In this document: piece by piece, positions 37,060-49,935 of the stretch | How positions within the stretch are numbered: position 1 is the stretch's first letter | How the letters are laid out: every line of letters begins with the position of its first letter | DNA from: Delphinus delphis | Taxonomy: Eukaryota > Chordata > Mammalia > Artiodactyla > Delphinidae | Assembly: GCF_949987515.2 (NCBI RefSeq) | Contig: NC_082696.1 | Span: forward strand, 33,956,431-34,020,430 | Reading direction: 5' to 3' | Length of the DNA: 64,000 nt | Program-made: the position numbers and the translations under genes | Notes under the pieces: model-generated | What the model saw: the letters and a program-made list of their open reading frames with translations, nothing else | Told to the model about the DNA's origin: nothing | Databases searched by the model: none

Positions 37060-39001
37060 TTCTGTTTAACTTACTGTGTTTGGGGGTCTAGTATTCGCAG
37101 GCTGCAGGTTTGTAGTTCCCATTGTTTTTGGTGTCTGCCCCCAGTGGGTGAGGTTGGTTCAGTGGGTTGTGTAGGCTTCCTGGTGGAGGTGACTTGTGCC
37201 TGTGTTCTGGTGGGTGCGGCTGGATCTTGTCTTTCTGGTGGGCAGGGCCACATCTGATGGTGTGTTTTGGGATGTCTTTGAATTTAGTACAATTTTAGGC
37301 AGCGTCTCTGCTAATGGGCAGGGTTGTATTCCTGTCTTGCTAGTTGTTTGGCTGGGGCATCCAGCACTGGAGCTTGCTCTCCGTTGCATGGAGCTGGGTC
37401 TTAGCATTGAGATGGAGATCTCTGGGAGAGTGCTCTCTGATTGATAATATGTGGGGCAGGGAGGTTTCTGGTGGCCAAGTGTCCTGAACTGGGCTCTCCC
37501 ACCTCAGAGGCTGAGGCCTGACACCAGCCCGGAACACCACAACCCTGTCAGCCACATGGCTCAGAAGAAAAGGCAGAAAAAAAGAAAGAAAAAATAATAA
37601 TAAATGTTTTAAACATTATTAAAATAAAAGAAATTAAATAATAATTTTAAAAAAGGAGAGCAACCAAACCAGTAAACAAATCCACCCATGATAACAAGTG
37701 CTGAAAGCTATACTAAAATAAACATGAATATCAGAAACAAATCAGTAGCAGACAGCAAACCCAAGTTTATAGTTGCCCCCAAAGTCCACCGTCTCAATTT
37801 CGGGATGATTCGTTGTCTATTCAGGTAATCCACAGGTGCAGGGCACATCAAGTTGACTGTGGGGATTTAATCTGCTGCTCCTGAGGCTGCTGGGAGAGAT
37901 TTCCCTTTGTCTTCTTTGTTCGCACAGCTCCTGGGGTTCAGCTTTGGCTTTAGCCCCACCTCTGCGTCTAGGTCGCCCTCAGGCATCTGTTCCCACCCAG
38001 ACAGGATGGGTCTTGCTTATTCAGGCTGGGGGGAAGAGAGGGGTATGGTAGTCATAATTGGAATGTGAGGCTAGCCTGTGGTGGCAGAGGCCAGCATGAT
38101 GTTGAAACAACCTGAGGCGCTCCGTGTGTTCTCACGGGGAAGTTGTCCCTGGATCACGGGACCCTGGCATTGGCGGGCTGCACAGGCTCCGGTGGCGGGG
38201 GAGGGGGGGGCGGATAGTGACCTGTGCTTGCACACAGGATTCCTGGCGGCTGCAACAGCAGCATTAGCGTTCCAGGCCCGTCTCCAGGGTACGCGCTGAT
38301 AGCCTCAGCTCACACCTGTCTGTGGAGCTTGTTTAGGCGGTGCTCTACCTTCTGTGGGCAGACAGGGGAGGAATCCTCTCTCCTCGCACATCCCGAAACA
38401 ATGGTCTCTTGCCTCTTAGGCAGGTCCAGAGTTTCTCCCGGACTCCCTTCTGGCTAGCTGTGGCGCACTAGCCCCCTTCAGGCTGTGTTCACACAGCCAA
38501 CCCCAGTCCTCTCCCTGGGATCCGACCTCGGAAGCCCGAGCCTCAGCTCCCAGCCCCCACCTGCCCCAGGAAGTGAGCAGACAAGCCTCTCCTCTCAGGA
38601 GTGCTGGTCGGCACCGATCCTCTGTGTGGGAATCTCTCCACTTTGCCCTCTGCCCCCCTGTTGCTGCGCTCTCCTCTGTGGCTCCGAAGCTTCCCCCCTG
38701 CCACTCGCTGTCTCTGCCAGTGAAGGGGCTTCCTAGTGTGTGAGAACTTTTCCTCCTTCACAGCTCCCTCCCAGAGGTGAAGGTCCCATCCCTATTGTTT
38801 TGTCTCTGTTTTTTCTTTTTTGTTTTGCCCTACCCAGGTACGTGGGGATTTTCTTGCCTTTTGGGAAGTCTGAGGTCTTCTGCCAGTGTCCAGTAGTTGT
38901 TCTGTAGGGGTTGTTCCACATGTAGACGTATTTTTGATTTATTTGTGGGGAGGAAGGTGATCTCCACTTCTTACTCCTCTGCCATCTTGTAAGTCCCCCC
39001 A
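37060..39001 (-). promoter_or_regulatory. L1 5' untranslated and promoter region
   Basis: About 1.9 kb, markedly GC-rich at 37900-38760 and with an A-rich patch (37565-37700) near its inner end. It is the only large GC-rich block in the window. By analogy with other L1s it should hold the internal Pol II promoter, and possibly an antisense promoter pointing right on the + strand. Long frames here are by-products of base composition. Confidence 0.7.
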
Positions 39002-39029
39002 TGAAGCTTGCATTTTTTAACTTAAAATG

Positions 39030-39400
39030 TCTTGGGCATATTTTCAATTTAGAAAATACACATATTCCATTGTGTGAATGTATGTTTAATCCTTCCCCTA
39101 TTGATGGACATTTAGGATGTTCAAAAGTGTTACTATTACATACAATAGTGAATTAAACGTTGTTGCCTAAGATGTTTATATTTTCTGTTATAGGACAAAT
39201 TCCTAAAAGTGATATTTCTAAGTCATATATATATGTTAAAATATTACAAATTACAGTCAAAAAAATTATATAAATTTACATTTCAAACAGTATATTAGAA
39301 TGCTGGTTTCTCCATACCCTTATCACTACTAACTGATACCAGTCTTTTAGGATTTTGCTTATCTAATGGGTTTTATTGTTAAATGATCCACATAATGATA
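39030..39400 (-). repeat. Older L1 3' fragment (L1M-like)
   Basis: TTCCATTGTGTGAATGTATG, then CCTATTGATGGACATTTAGG, AAAGTGATATTTCTAAGTCA and TTTCTCCATACCC with CTTATCACTAC are in the order of an antisense L1 3' end, but strongly diverged. The full-length L1 inserted next to or into it. Confidence 0.7.
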
Positions 39401-42400
39401 CCACTGATTGTTGCTTTAAAACCATCCGATAAAGAATGAAGGGGTGATCACAGGAACACAGTTAACTATTTATGTGGTGAATTTTGTTTCAAGTTGATGA
39501 ATGAAAAAAATTAACAAACATTCCTAAGTCTTTTATTGAAGTCTGCTGCTTTGAGAAAAACCTGGAAGGACTTCAGTTTGCTTTGAAATATCTTCAGGTG
39601 CATAGCGGTCTTGTTACATTTCGTGAGCTACAATAGATTATAAACCATCTTGGTTTATGATACGCGTTTATTAATCACTGACCGTCTGCTTTCAGAATTC
39701 TTCAGACATTCTCACATTGAGTGGGGCAGTATTCATAGAAGTTGTGAAAAGTGTCCTTTTTCTTTATTCTTTAAAAGCAAACAAAATGTGTCAAAAAATA
39801 ATCAAAGTGAAGGAAATCATGAGTAGCCACAGGAATAAGTTGGGATTCATTTGGTAAGCTGGTTGGCAGAGGCAAATGTGGAGAGTATTTTCAAATTCAC
39901 TGCTAAGAAAAATTTTTAATCCAGTTTAAAGTAGCTATTTGAAAAAGTCACACAATACTTTGCAGAGTGACAACAAGACAAATGTCACAACAATCATAAA
40001 AAAATACATAAAGTACATTAGTAGTTTAAATTTCTCCTGGAAAAAAAAAGTGGTTACATCTCTTTTAAGATATATATCCAAGCTGAAAAAAAGTTAGAAA
40101 AATATGAACATCACCAGCTAAGTTCAGTTTGAATTGTGTTTACCAGATGTTTTGATAGAAATCTTTTTCAGTGTTCAATATATGATGTCTGTGAAACGTT
40201 GCTGTAAAACATCTAAGCTGTATATCCTGTTTGTTGATAAAGAACATACGTTTTGGGGAATTGGTGTTAAAACCACATGGAAATTTATTGTAAAGCAAAA
40301 ATTACAGTTTTACTCTCAATATAATAATTGTTTTAAAATTCTTTAAAAACAAAGGGAAATTTCACCATGATATATACAGTCATCTAAAGGAATATATTGC
40401 AGAGAAAATATAAGAATATTTCACACTGCTAAACTGTGGATTACTTCTTTTTCAGAGGAATTCAGTTTTAGACCTACCCAGATAACCTGTGATGTGCTCA
40501 TCTCCCTAATCTCTTGTCATGATCACAAGATATTTATTTACTGAAATGATGCTAAAAATGATTTTTGCAGTTGCCTAAAACATGACTTCCTTCTCTCTAT
40601 TTTTCTGTATCGAAATAAAGACTTCATTGAAATAAATATGTAGTAAAATCCTAATTATGCTAGACTTACATGTGTTAGTGTCATATGAATAATAAAATCT
40701 AAATTTGATTTTCTAACTACTTTAAATAAGCACCTTAAGCCTTGATAGGCCAAGGTCCAGGAGACTCTGAGAAGTCTGGGGCCTCAGGTAGAGAACTCTC
40801 TCGGAAGACTGACTTGCCCCGCATTTTCTTCATGCTTTTATTTGGATTCATTCACAGGAACAGTTGCTCATCATGCAATGGGTATCGGGAAATGACCTAA
40901 ATTAACTTTTCTGCAGGAAGTAGAAGGACCTCAGGATAGGAGACTCCAGTTTCAAATTTCCCCTGAGATGTAAATTAATTCAGTCTTTATCTGGGATGAC
41001 TTAAACGACTTAGTATATAATGTCTCTTGTTTCTCCCAAAGAGGATCTATGGGCATCAGAGACCCAGGTCTAGTGATCAGATACACAGGAGTGCTTACTG
41101 AGAGGAGGCAGAAAAATCTGATCAGCTCAAAATAAAAGGGTGGGGGTGGGTGGCACTGTGAATAAGACTCACAACTAAAAGACTGAGTTAGGAGGAAGAC
41201 TGAAAGAAATCAGGTCATTAATTTAAAAAAAAAAGGGATTATCGGTAGTCCTTTTCAAGGAAGCTTTATAATTTTGTGAGGTACCTATTTTTTTTTTGGC
41301 CATTTTGTTAATTCTTTATTTCCTATATTTATTTCAATATGTTATTAAGAACATGTCATGCTGTGTATTAAGTATAAACAGTCTCAGGAGAACAAAGATG
41401 AATGAGATATGTTTATTGATCTGTAGGCACTGACACCCTACTTTTCTACATTCTTTTTCTTGCCATTTTCCATTGATGAAGGTTATTTATCTTCTCTTTT
41501 GTTTATGGCTTGTAACTATCATTTCTCCTCTTAAATATTTTTTTGGTAATAATTTCTTACCTATAAAGGTAGTGTTATTTATACAACTATGTTACTAGCA
41601 GCCAACTTATAGAGTTTGGTTATCTGAAAAACTATTTGTCTCCAAAGATCTCCTGAATGGAGCTGCTCCCAGGACCATGATGTGGCCACCACAGAATATA
41701 AGATTTTGTAAAACTCAGTGGTTTGTTGAACTCATTCTCCCTCGGCCCTTGGATTCCCTGTGCCTTAATTGCCTGGACCTCTTTTTGTTCATATTTTGAG
41801 GAATTTTTATGGAACAGAGGTTCCCAAACCATACTAGTCCTCAAAATAACAACTATTTGGTAAGACCTTCTTTACTGTCATGAAACAAAATCCATTCAGT
41901 GTACGAACATACACAATTTTTAAAAGTAATCAATAAAGTTTCCCAACACTAATATATAAAAGAGCTAAAGGAAATAACTTAAGACAGTGTGTACTTCATT
42001 ACCTAAATGATTGGACACAACCACACAAAAAACATATGGAATACTCTGATGTTTCCTGCTATTCTTAGAATCACAGACTGCAACATGTATTAATGCAGAC
42101 TGCTCTGCCATCCCACAACTAAATATTATAGAGCCTCAGCTGTAATCATTGGGAGACCTAAACGTCCCTACACATTTTCTAGATGCTTCCAGAAGTCACT
42201 AGTTGCCCTACTGAGAACCACTGTTATAGAACTTAACCTGCCATACCAATGCATATTTTTGGCATTTGTCTCTATTTGGTTGCTCCAAGGAATGCTTTGC
42301 TGTGGAACCTCTGTGAGCACAGAATCACAGAATATCTTCTTTTTCGAGTTCCCAAAATAGAACCCAGACATGCCACACTTGGACATGATACATTTTAGTG

Positions 42401-42940
42401 AGCGTATCTTCAAGTGGTAGATTATAAATTGAAAATCTGAATTTCCTTGTATCATTACCATGTTGCCATCATGTGTCCAGATGTATTGGCAGAAACCACT
42501 CCCTGAAGGATTTGGTAATGTTTCATGAAAAGATAATTAATATAATTGTTTTTAACAAGTAATGTCCTTTGAGTGGGAAGACAGCATTTTAAGCAGCAAA
42601 AAAAAAAAAATGAGAACTCCCTAATTTTTTTTTTAACCAGCACAAACAACATTAAATAAGTAGTTTCAAAATCATGTGTACTTCACTTTCCTCCTTCTTC
42701 TTGCTTCTATTTCTTTGTCACACAGTTCACGTAGCCACAAAACACGACATTCCTTCACATATGTGCTTCTCTACCAATTTTTCACTTTATACCACTTTGA
42801 TTTAAACGTTTCATTCAAATCAATCCACAAATATTAAGGAATTATATACTTTACATATCTCCAGTTCATGTTTCAGCATCACATCTTGTCTATCTACTGC
42901 TGATTTCCCAATCCTTTTCTTCAGATTAAAAACAAAACAA

Positions 42941-43140
42941 GGGCTTTCCTGGTGGCGCAGTGGTTTAGAGTCCGCCTGCCGATGCAGCGGACACGGGTTC
43001 ATGCCCCAGTCTGGGAAAATCCCACATGCCGCGGAGCAGCTAGGCCCGTGAGCCATGGCCACTGAGGCTGCGTGTCTGGAGCCTGTGTTCTGCAACGGGA
43101 GAGGCCACAACAGTGAGAGGCCCGCGTACCGCAAAAAAAA
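42941..43140 (+). mobile_element. CHR-type SINE, GC-rich subtype
   Basis: GGGCTTTCCTGGTGGCGCAG to GCCCGCGTACCGC with a short A tail of 8 bases. Several CpG sites have decayed and no clear target-site duplication is found, so it is older than the copies with duplications. Confidence 0.93.
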
Positions 43141-43195
43141 TAGCATCTGACACAACTACTCTGCTCTCCAAAGAGGAATTGTAAAGTATAAAACT

Positions 43196-43224
43196 TTAAC
43201 AGTTTTAAATGCTAAAACTGTTAA
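43196..43224. repeat. Short inverted repeat (12-bp stem, 5-base loop)
   Basis: TTAACAGTTTTA, loop AATGC, then TAAAACTGTTAA. The stem is perfect but AT-rich and sits 56 bp after a CHR SINE. Probably chance or low complexity. Confidence 0.85.
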
Positions 43225-44676
43225 CATTTTAAAATTTTAAAAACTTTTTTGAAGGCCTGTTTTAAAATCTATGGAGACTATAGGTTTCACAAAACCCAGA
43301 TCCCTTGTCTTCTTTGGTATCAGTCTCTACATCACTTCATTTACTTTACAGTACCCCGGATATTTACTATTTTTGTACTAGCTACATGAATGAATGAATG
43401 AGTGAATGATTAAAATGTGTTTGTTAAACATGCAAATATAAAATATAAAAAAGTAAATATATTTCTTCAGTGAGGATTTCAATGATTCTTTTCCTTTACC
43501 AAAGGGTAGCTTGTACGAAACACTTTGGTTGAAACGCTGCTGATCACAAAAAGGCCATCAATTTGAATGTGTATTATAGCTTTTCAATCACGTTGTTGGA
43601 TTATTTCCTGAAAACCTATAAAGAAGTTGATTGGGCTGCCTTAGTTGCCTTTCTCTGTAGTGAGACACATTTAGACTAATGGCTTTAACTGTGCACATAG
43701 TTCTTTTTGGTTTTTATTTTATTCTTTTAATGCACTGCCCTTCGTATTAAAAAATAATATGGATAACACAATTTTGAAGATGGTTTAGTTACCATGTGTA
43801 CATTTTGACCAGGGCATAGCTTGTACTGGAGAACCCATCTGGATTCAAGAAACTGGTCATATGTGTAAAGGAGTGTTTCTTTTTATGTAAAGACGTGTGA
43901 TACCTGAGGGGTTCAAATTCTCATTGGCATTCATAGGACCCTAATTAGATCCAATGTTGTGTACAATACTATTACTGACTTGTGAAACTGACATTTAATC
44001 ACCAATGTTACCTTATAATACAAAATCTTTCATTAAATATAAAACCACCGTTTCATTTAATTTCTAAACCTGTGTCAGTAAAATAAAACAAAAATTTATC
44101 TTAATGCAGTAATAGCAGACATATGCTGTTCTATTCTAAAATCCTCAGAAATCTGGCAAGGTGGAAATTGTGAACATAGCTATGATCTCATGAAGTTCGA
44201 ATATAGTCCTAAACGTTTTGGAAAGAGATTTGTGAGCTGGATTTTCATGCTCTAAATCTGACTTCAACAACTGCTACTTTCTACCACAGTTTAGCCAGTA
44301 TACCCCAGTATCTCCAGACATTTCTCAGCAAAATCCACTTTCAGACTAAGAGCATAGCTATGGCATCTGTGTCAGGTTCTAAGTGCTCCCCTTATGTACC
44401 AAAGTCTGTAGTTCTTTTCTTAGTTACTAAGCAGGGAATACAAACAACTGGAAACGATTTAGAAGTACTGAAAATGTGTTCAGTCTTTTCCTATCTTCTT
44501 CACATCTCTTACTTTCTCCACTTCCCGAAAGCCCCGTGTTGTCTTCACCCACATTCCCATCAGTTTCAGACATAAAAACTGAGCTGCTTTCTTTCTGGAA
44601 AGATCACATAGCTTAGAACTAGTTTAAGGTACACTTCTGGGTTATCAAAATCAATCTTTAAAAAAATATTTATTGG

Positions 44677-44864
44677 TCTTCCCTGGTGGTGCAGTGGTTG
44701 GGAGTCCGCCTGCCGATGCGGGGGACATGGGTTTGTGACCCGGTCTGGGAAGATCCCACATGCTGCAGAGCGGCTGGGCCCGTGAGCCATGGCCGCTGGG
44801 CCTGTGCATCCGGAGCCTGTGCTCCGCAACGGGAGGAGCCACAACAGTGAGAGGCCCGCGTACT

Positions 44865-44896
<32 letters not shown>
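44677..44896 (+). mobile_element. CHR-type SINE, GC-rich subtype, with 30-base A tail
   Basis: GTCTTCCCTGGTGGTGCAG to GCGTACTGC, followed by 30 A (44867-44896), which run directly into a TA array. No confident duplication is visible because the tail has expanded. Confidence 0.92.

Positions 44897-44953
<57 letters not shown>
44897..44953. repeat. (TA)n microsatellite grown from a SINE tail
   Basis: About 28 uninterrupted TA units (57 bp) directly after the A tail of the CHR element. Likely highly variable in length among individuals and able to form cruciforms. Confidence 0.97.
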
Positions 44954-44956
<3 letters not shown>

Positions 44957-46499
44957 CCAAGGGAATAAGATCTGGTGCCAGGTGCTGGCAATCCTGTCGT
45001 GACTGTGTTTTTGCGTTTCACCTGGTGAACCTCACTGCCGCCGATTTTCCTTCAGCAGCCAGACCTACATCTGTGCCAGATGCTACTGACTCCTTTCTTC
45101 ATGGGACTGATTTAAAATATAAAACACTGTAGAACCTACATAACCTTTCAACCCTTGGAAACCAGAATTACTGCATCTGTTTATCCTCTTAGCTGTATGT
45201 TTTCACCCTGATAGTTTGACTGTTCATATTTGATGCTTGGCTTTTTAACCTAATTATCATCAGTTTATAGGCAAGTAAGACTTTATAAATAATGACCTTT
45301 ATATTTGGTTGAAAATTTCCTGGATTATAATCAGAGTTTAGAATTACTCTCCTAGAAGTGTGACTTGATGAAGCTATTGGAGCGGTGGCCTTCACAAACC
45401 TTTAACAAAATAGGGAAAGTCCTGTTACTGATCTTCATTAGGTGACAGGCTGAGCTTGTGGGAAACAGCATGACGCATCGCACAGAGCCAGAGGCCAGAA
45501 GGAGGAAAACCACAAGGAGGTTGGGAAACTGCACAGAACCCAGAAGCAGGGGTGGGGTGGGGCAGGAACCAACCAGTACTGACTTGAAGGGAAGACTGAG
45601 TTGGGAGGCAGAGCTTACATGCTGGAGGTGAGAGGCAGCAGCTGAGGAAGCCGCCAAAGTCTGCCTTCTGCAGAAGCTGGAAGTTAGGAACAGGTCAGAG
45701 GTCAAAATCAGACAGGATTTTGAGATCAGAGCAGGCACAACAAACAAGAAACGCTTGAACTGTTCAAATAAAGCCCGCCTTCCACAGGAAGTCCCTGCTC
45801 TTGTGACTGCTACTAGACTGCCGCCAGCTGGAAGCTGAGACAAGTGCAGCTTGGTAGCTTGTCGCACCTGGAGGGCCTTGACCTGGGGGGAGGGTACAGC
45901 AAAAGACAGGGCCTGTGCTCCAGGACACTGATTCAGACAGGCCACTGGACCAACTGGTCAGGTGCTTTTCTTATAGGGAAAGAAAGTAGGGGGTGATTCA
46001 TCTCTTAGTCACTTTAAATTTTAGTGTTTCTTAAGCTGTCTTAACTTAGTTCAAAATCTGCAAATTGAAAGACAAAGGAAAAGACAAGGAAAGATGAGAA
46101 AAGAAGACTGGGCTCAATTTGATTGCAGAAACATTTGGAGGAATGGGTTATTGGGGAACAGAAGCATAGGTGATTTTTAAAACTGGAATTTGAAGTTTTG
46201 AGTACTTGCCTTTTTCTAATGATCTGTCTGCTCCCTGCAAAACCCCACAATAAAGCTGATTATCACAGTCTAGTCTTACATAGAACATACAGAAGTTTTA
46301 TACCGACACTGAAATTACTGCATCAGTTTTCTTCTGAGAATGACTCAGGAGAGTTCCATTTCACATCTCTCCTCTTCTGAGTTTCCAGCATTTATCCTGC
46401 AGCATTTACATAGTCACACAACTTGTACTGTGATTTTGTGCATTTTATTTCCAGACAAGGTGCAAAGTTTCAGAAGACAGGAACTATACCTTTAGCTGT

Positions 46500-46600
46500 G
46501 ATGTGAAAGAAAATGTACCAGGCTTTGGAGTCAGATAATCTGGGTTCCACGAATCAAGTTGTGTGGCCTTAGCCAACTCACCAGTCAACAGTGTTACCTA
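46500..46600 (+). repeat. MIR fragment
   Basis: GGCTTTGGAGTCAGATAATC, then TGGGTTCCACG and GTGTGGCCTTAGCCAACTCA follow the 5' half of the MIR consensus. The rest is not recognisable. Confidence 0.6.
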
Positions 46601-48339
46601 AACTGTACCTCCAGTTAGATGAGTGGTTTTCGAGGATGTGGGGCAAGGTGAAGTCAGAGCATTCAACGCTTAAGTTCCTTATCTCTGCTTCAGCTACTGT
46701 GTCTGCCCTCTCATTTATTTCTTTTCTTGGGCTTCTACATAGAATTTTTAAATTTTTAAAAAGTTTCCTTGCTATTAAAAGTTTTGTTGATATGGTGATG
46801 TCTAACATCACTTCCAAACATGGAGTTTCATTTTATTTTAATTTATCTGCCAGACATATCTTTAGTGTGTTTCTTTGGACCTAGTAAGTGTCTAGTAAAT
46901 ATTTGTTAGGGGAGAAAAATGAATGCTGTGACTCAGTCATGCAATGTTCAGATGTTCATAACAATTTCCATGTGAAAAGTTTTGTGTAGCCTGTGGCGAA
47001 TGACATTTTTGACTTTTGAGGAGAACTCCTTTCATGTCAGCTTGAAATTTTTCTTGAGCTTGATCTCTGACTTAGGGAACTAAGAAGGAAACCTGATGTG
47101 CACGTCCTTTGTGCAGAGAATGAGCTGCTTTTAAGAGAATAATCCAGCCGCTATCTGATCAACCATGTAGGATTGATTCTGTGGAAATGAAGAAAGCTTC
47201 CTTTTTCAGTTTGAGTCACACATATGAAGGCTTTGATAAGATTAAAATAATCCAAGGAAGCAATTTCAAGACACACAGCTAGAAACAGGAGCTAAGAAAC
47301 ATCCATGTCTCACATGACACAGTCACCTAATGGAAGAATCAGGTTTTAAGGACCTTCTACAGGTAATGTCAGGATATACAGATAAATATGAACAGCTCTG
47401 GCTGAGCTAGAAACACTGCTGGCTAAGTTAGAAATCCTATGATGTGTATCTTTCAAAATGTCTCTTGCTGCTTTATATTCTTCTTTTAAAGAGCTGGTTA
47501 GGCTGTCACTTGAAGGTTGTACTTCTGTATGATTCTTGTCACTTTGGGCGCTCTGTCTTTTACCAAGCGTGTGGACCCATTCCCGAGTTTCTGTGAGTGT
47601 TAGTTGCCAGTGGCTCACAACTCCCCTCTGCTCTTCAGAATCATTTCTGGTTTAAAAGCATTCACATTTCCCAGGGCTTTATGTGCTCACCTTCCAACTC
47701 TGTCAGCTTACAGCCAATAACTAACTGCCATGAAGGTATAAAAGCCAGCTCCCTCATTTCAAGGTGAGGTCGGCTCTGGGGCAGTTCACGCTCCTGAGCT
47801 TCCCCTTGGGATCAGTCTGAAGTTAGACTCCAGCTGAGACCACAGTCTTATCTGTCTTATCCTGCTTCCCTCTCTCCTTTTCTCCTGCGAGCACTCCCTT
47901 CAATCATGTGCATCCGAATCCTTCTCTCAGGCTCTGCTTCTAGGGAACCTAACCCAAAGCAGTGATGCATTGAAGAGCATTGATCCTGTCATCTTCTCTC
48001 TTCCATCCTCAGTCTCCAGCATATCTGGAACACCACGCTCACAAGTGTTTTGAAGAGTGGGCAAAGTAAGACATTTGACCTTCCATTGGCCAAGTCCTCA
48101 CAGTGAAATATGGATAATTGAAGTCACAAGCAGTCTAGCACAATTTTAACCTTACTTTGAATCTGAATTCTTAGCTCACTAAAAGAATTAGGAAGTTGGA
48201 AGAATTGGGGAGCAGAATTATGACCATGTCAAAGTGGAATGAATTTACCATCTTAACCTGCCATCAGAAACTGTCAAAACATCATATCAAATACAAAAGG
48301 TCCCCACTGATGGAAGTGTACAAAAATACTCAATTAACA

Positions 48340-48670
48340 TAATTATGTTGCACACCTACCCTCTGCCACATTGAAAAAAATAAGATGTGGCTCATGCTTT
48401 CAAGGAATTGTGAATAGTGAGAGAGCCTGACAGATGAGCTAATAATTGTGATAGAATGTGCCAAGACAGAAAAAAGAATGCTGTACAAAATGACACTTGC
48501 GATCAGCTGGTGGAAAGACCAGAAACCTTATCTGGAATAGGGACCAGTACGAGCAAAGTTAATGGAATGTTCAGGAAAAGCTGTGTAGAGAAATTAGGCT
48601 AAAAGGTATGTTGATGCAGGGTTATAGGAGGACTGTAAGACTCAGGATTAAACTTAATTTTGAGAGCAGG
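48340..48670 (-). repeat. L2 LINE fossil, antisense
   Basis: TGGCTCATGCTTTCAAGGAA, then AGAGCCTGACAGATGAGC, TGATAGAATGTGCC and GAGCAAAGTTAATGG resemble the antisense L2 3' region. Strongly diverged. Confidence 0.5.
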
Positions 48671-49089
48671 AGCCAGCTATCAATAGTTCTTTAGGGTTTC
48701 ATTTTCTCCTCTGCTTTAAAAAATTATTAAAACAATTTTATAACATGAAATGTTTTGAAACTATATCCTTACAGAATTATTATTATTTTTGCTTGTTTCC
48801 TTCCTCTTATCAAATGCTTACATAAATATTTTCCATAATTGTAGTAATTGTAATTTCTTATTATTTGTACTTACTGTTGTATCATGAGCTTGTCCCACAT
48901 TATATGTTTTCATTTTAGGTGGCTAAATACTGTTATTTAATTTACATTCTCATTTTCATTTTCTCTGAAAGTTTTGTAAGATATTAAACAGGCCAATAGT
49001 AGGAAAACCACACATGAATGCTGGAGATAGATAGAGTTGAGTGGGACTTGGAATCAGAAACTTCAATAAGGGAAGCCCTGCCAGGTAGA

Positions 49090-49255
49090 CCAGGGAAGAG
49101 GTGATACCAGCCTCTGTGTCTTCATCCTCATCTGTAAAGGAAGATACAAATACCTCCTCCCAGCCTTATAGGTGCTTGTGAAAGTTGATTGAAATAATAT
49201 ATCAAAAGAACTTGGCATTTAAGAAGCTCTTAAGTAATCATTCATTCAACAGAGG
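49090..49255 (+). repeat. MIR fragment, 3' part
   Basis: TCTTCATCCTCATCTGTAAA begins a segment that continues with TACAAATACCTCC, AGGTGCTTGTGAAAG and CTTGGCATTTAAGAAGCTC, the MIR core and 3' order. Confidence 0.6.
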
Positions 49256-49319
49256 AAGTTGTGAAAAAAATTTTTAGAAGGTCACTTTGGCTTTTAGGCG
49301 CACAATTTCCTGAAAGATT

Positions 49320-49440
49320 CATTGAACTCTTTGAAGGCAGGCGCTGTCTTAACTCATTTTCATGTACTAACTATACTATTTGACTTACATTTTTGCCCAA
49401 CGTACATATTTCTTCAATGAATGAACAAATGAACAGCCAG
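49320..49440 (+). repeat. L2 LINE 3' end
   Basis: TCTTTGAAGGCAGGCGCTG with the end TTCAATGAATGAACAAATGA matches the L2 3' terminus, including its GAATGAA-like tail. Confidence 0.6.
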
Positions 49441-49794
49441 ACAATAATCACCTATTTGCTAGAGGGACAAACAATTCTGTCTATTGGGAAGCATGCTAGT
49501 AGAGTCTGCTTCTAAGAAAAATGATGTATGCGCTGTTCCAAGATACGATGAATAAGTGAAAATACTTTAGTCTTCACATGGTGATGTTAGGTATTTTCTT
49601 CTCTTGCTAGTGAAAGTGTGTGTTAGCTGTGTACATTAATGGGGCCAGACTAGTGATTGTTGTAAATTATGAGACAAGTGGTGAGGTCCCTCAAGAATCC
49701 AGACTTCTCTGGGCACTGTGAAATATAAGTCAAGTCTGGAAAAGAAGTGAATTGTCTTTTTCCTTTGTGGCACTGAACTCAGTTATAATTTTTT

Positions 49795-49935
49795 GTTTAA
49801 CATCTGTCTCCCCTTCTGGACTGTAGGCTCCATGAGAGCGGGGCTTGGGTCACCCTTGAGTCTGCCCTCAGCCGCTTTCACAGCAGGTGCTCAAAAATAT
49901 TAAATGAATTAACAAATACAAACTGAATGAATGAA
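49795..49935 (+). repeat. L2 LINE 3' end
   Basis: CTGTCTCCCCTTCTGGACTG, then TAGGCTCCATGAGAGCGGG and AGCAGGTGCTCAAAAATATT are close to the L2 3' end, with a trailing GAATGAATGAAAT. It is one of the better kept L2 ends here. Confidence 0.75.

Larger units (their letters stand above)
31955..39001 (-). mobile_element. Full-length LINE-1, antisense to PTPRM, inactive
   Basis: About 7.05 kb on the minus strand. The 17-bp duplication TGAAGCTTGCATTTTTT occurs at 31937-31953 and again at 39002-39018, marking both ends. The 5' end (right side, reverse complement GGGGGGACTTACAAGATGGC) is the normal start of the L1 5' region in these animals. Order from the right: GC-rich 5' region (37060-39001), ORF1 remnant, a spacer of about 57 bp, ORF2 remnant, then 3' region (31955-32300). 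The T-rich end at the left is the A tail, now almost gone. Both reading frames are broken, so it cannot move on its own. Confidence 0.95.

Noticed and set aside
36554..38736. Several + strand open frames of 70-90 codons across the L1
   Set aside because: They are the opposite strand of L1 ORF1 and its 5' region.
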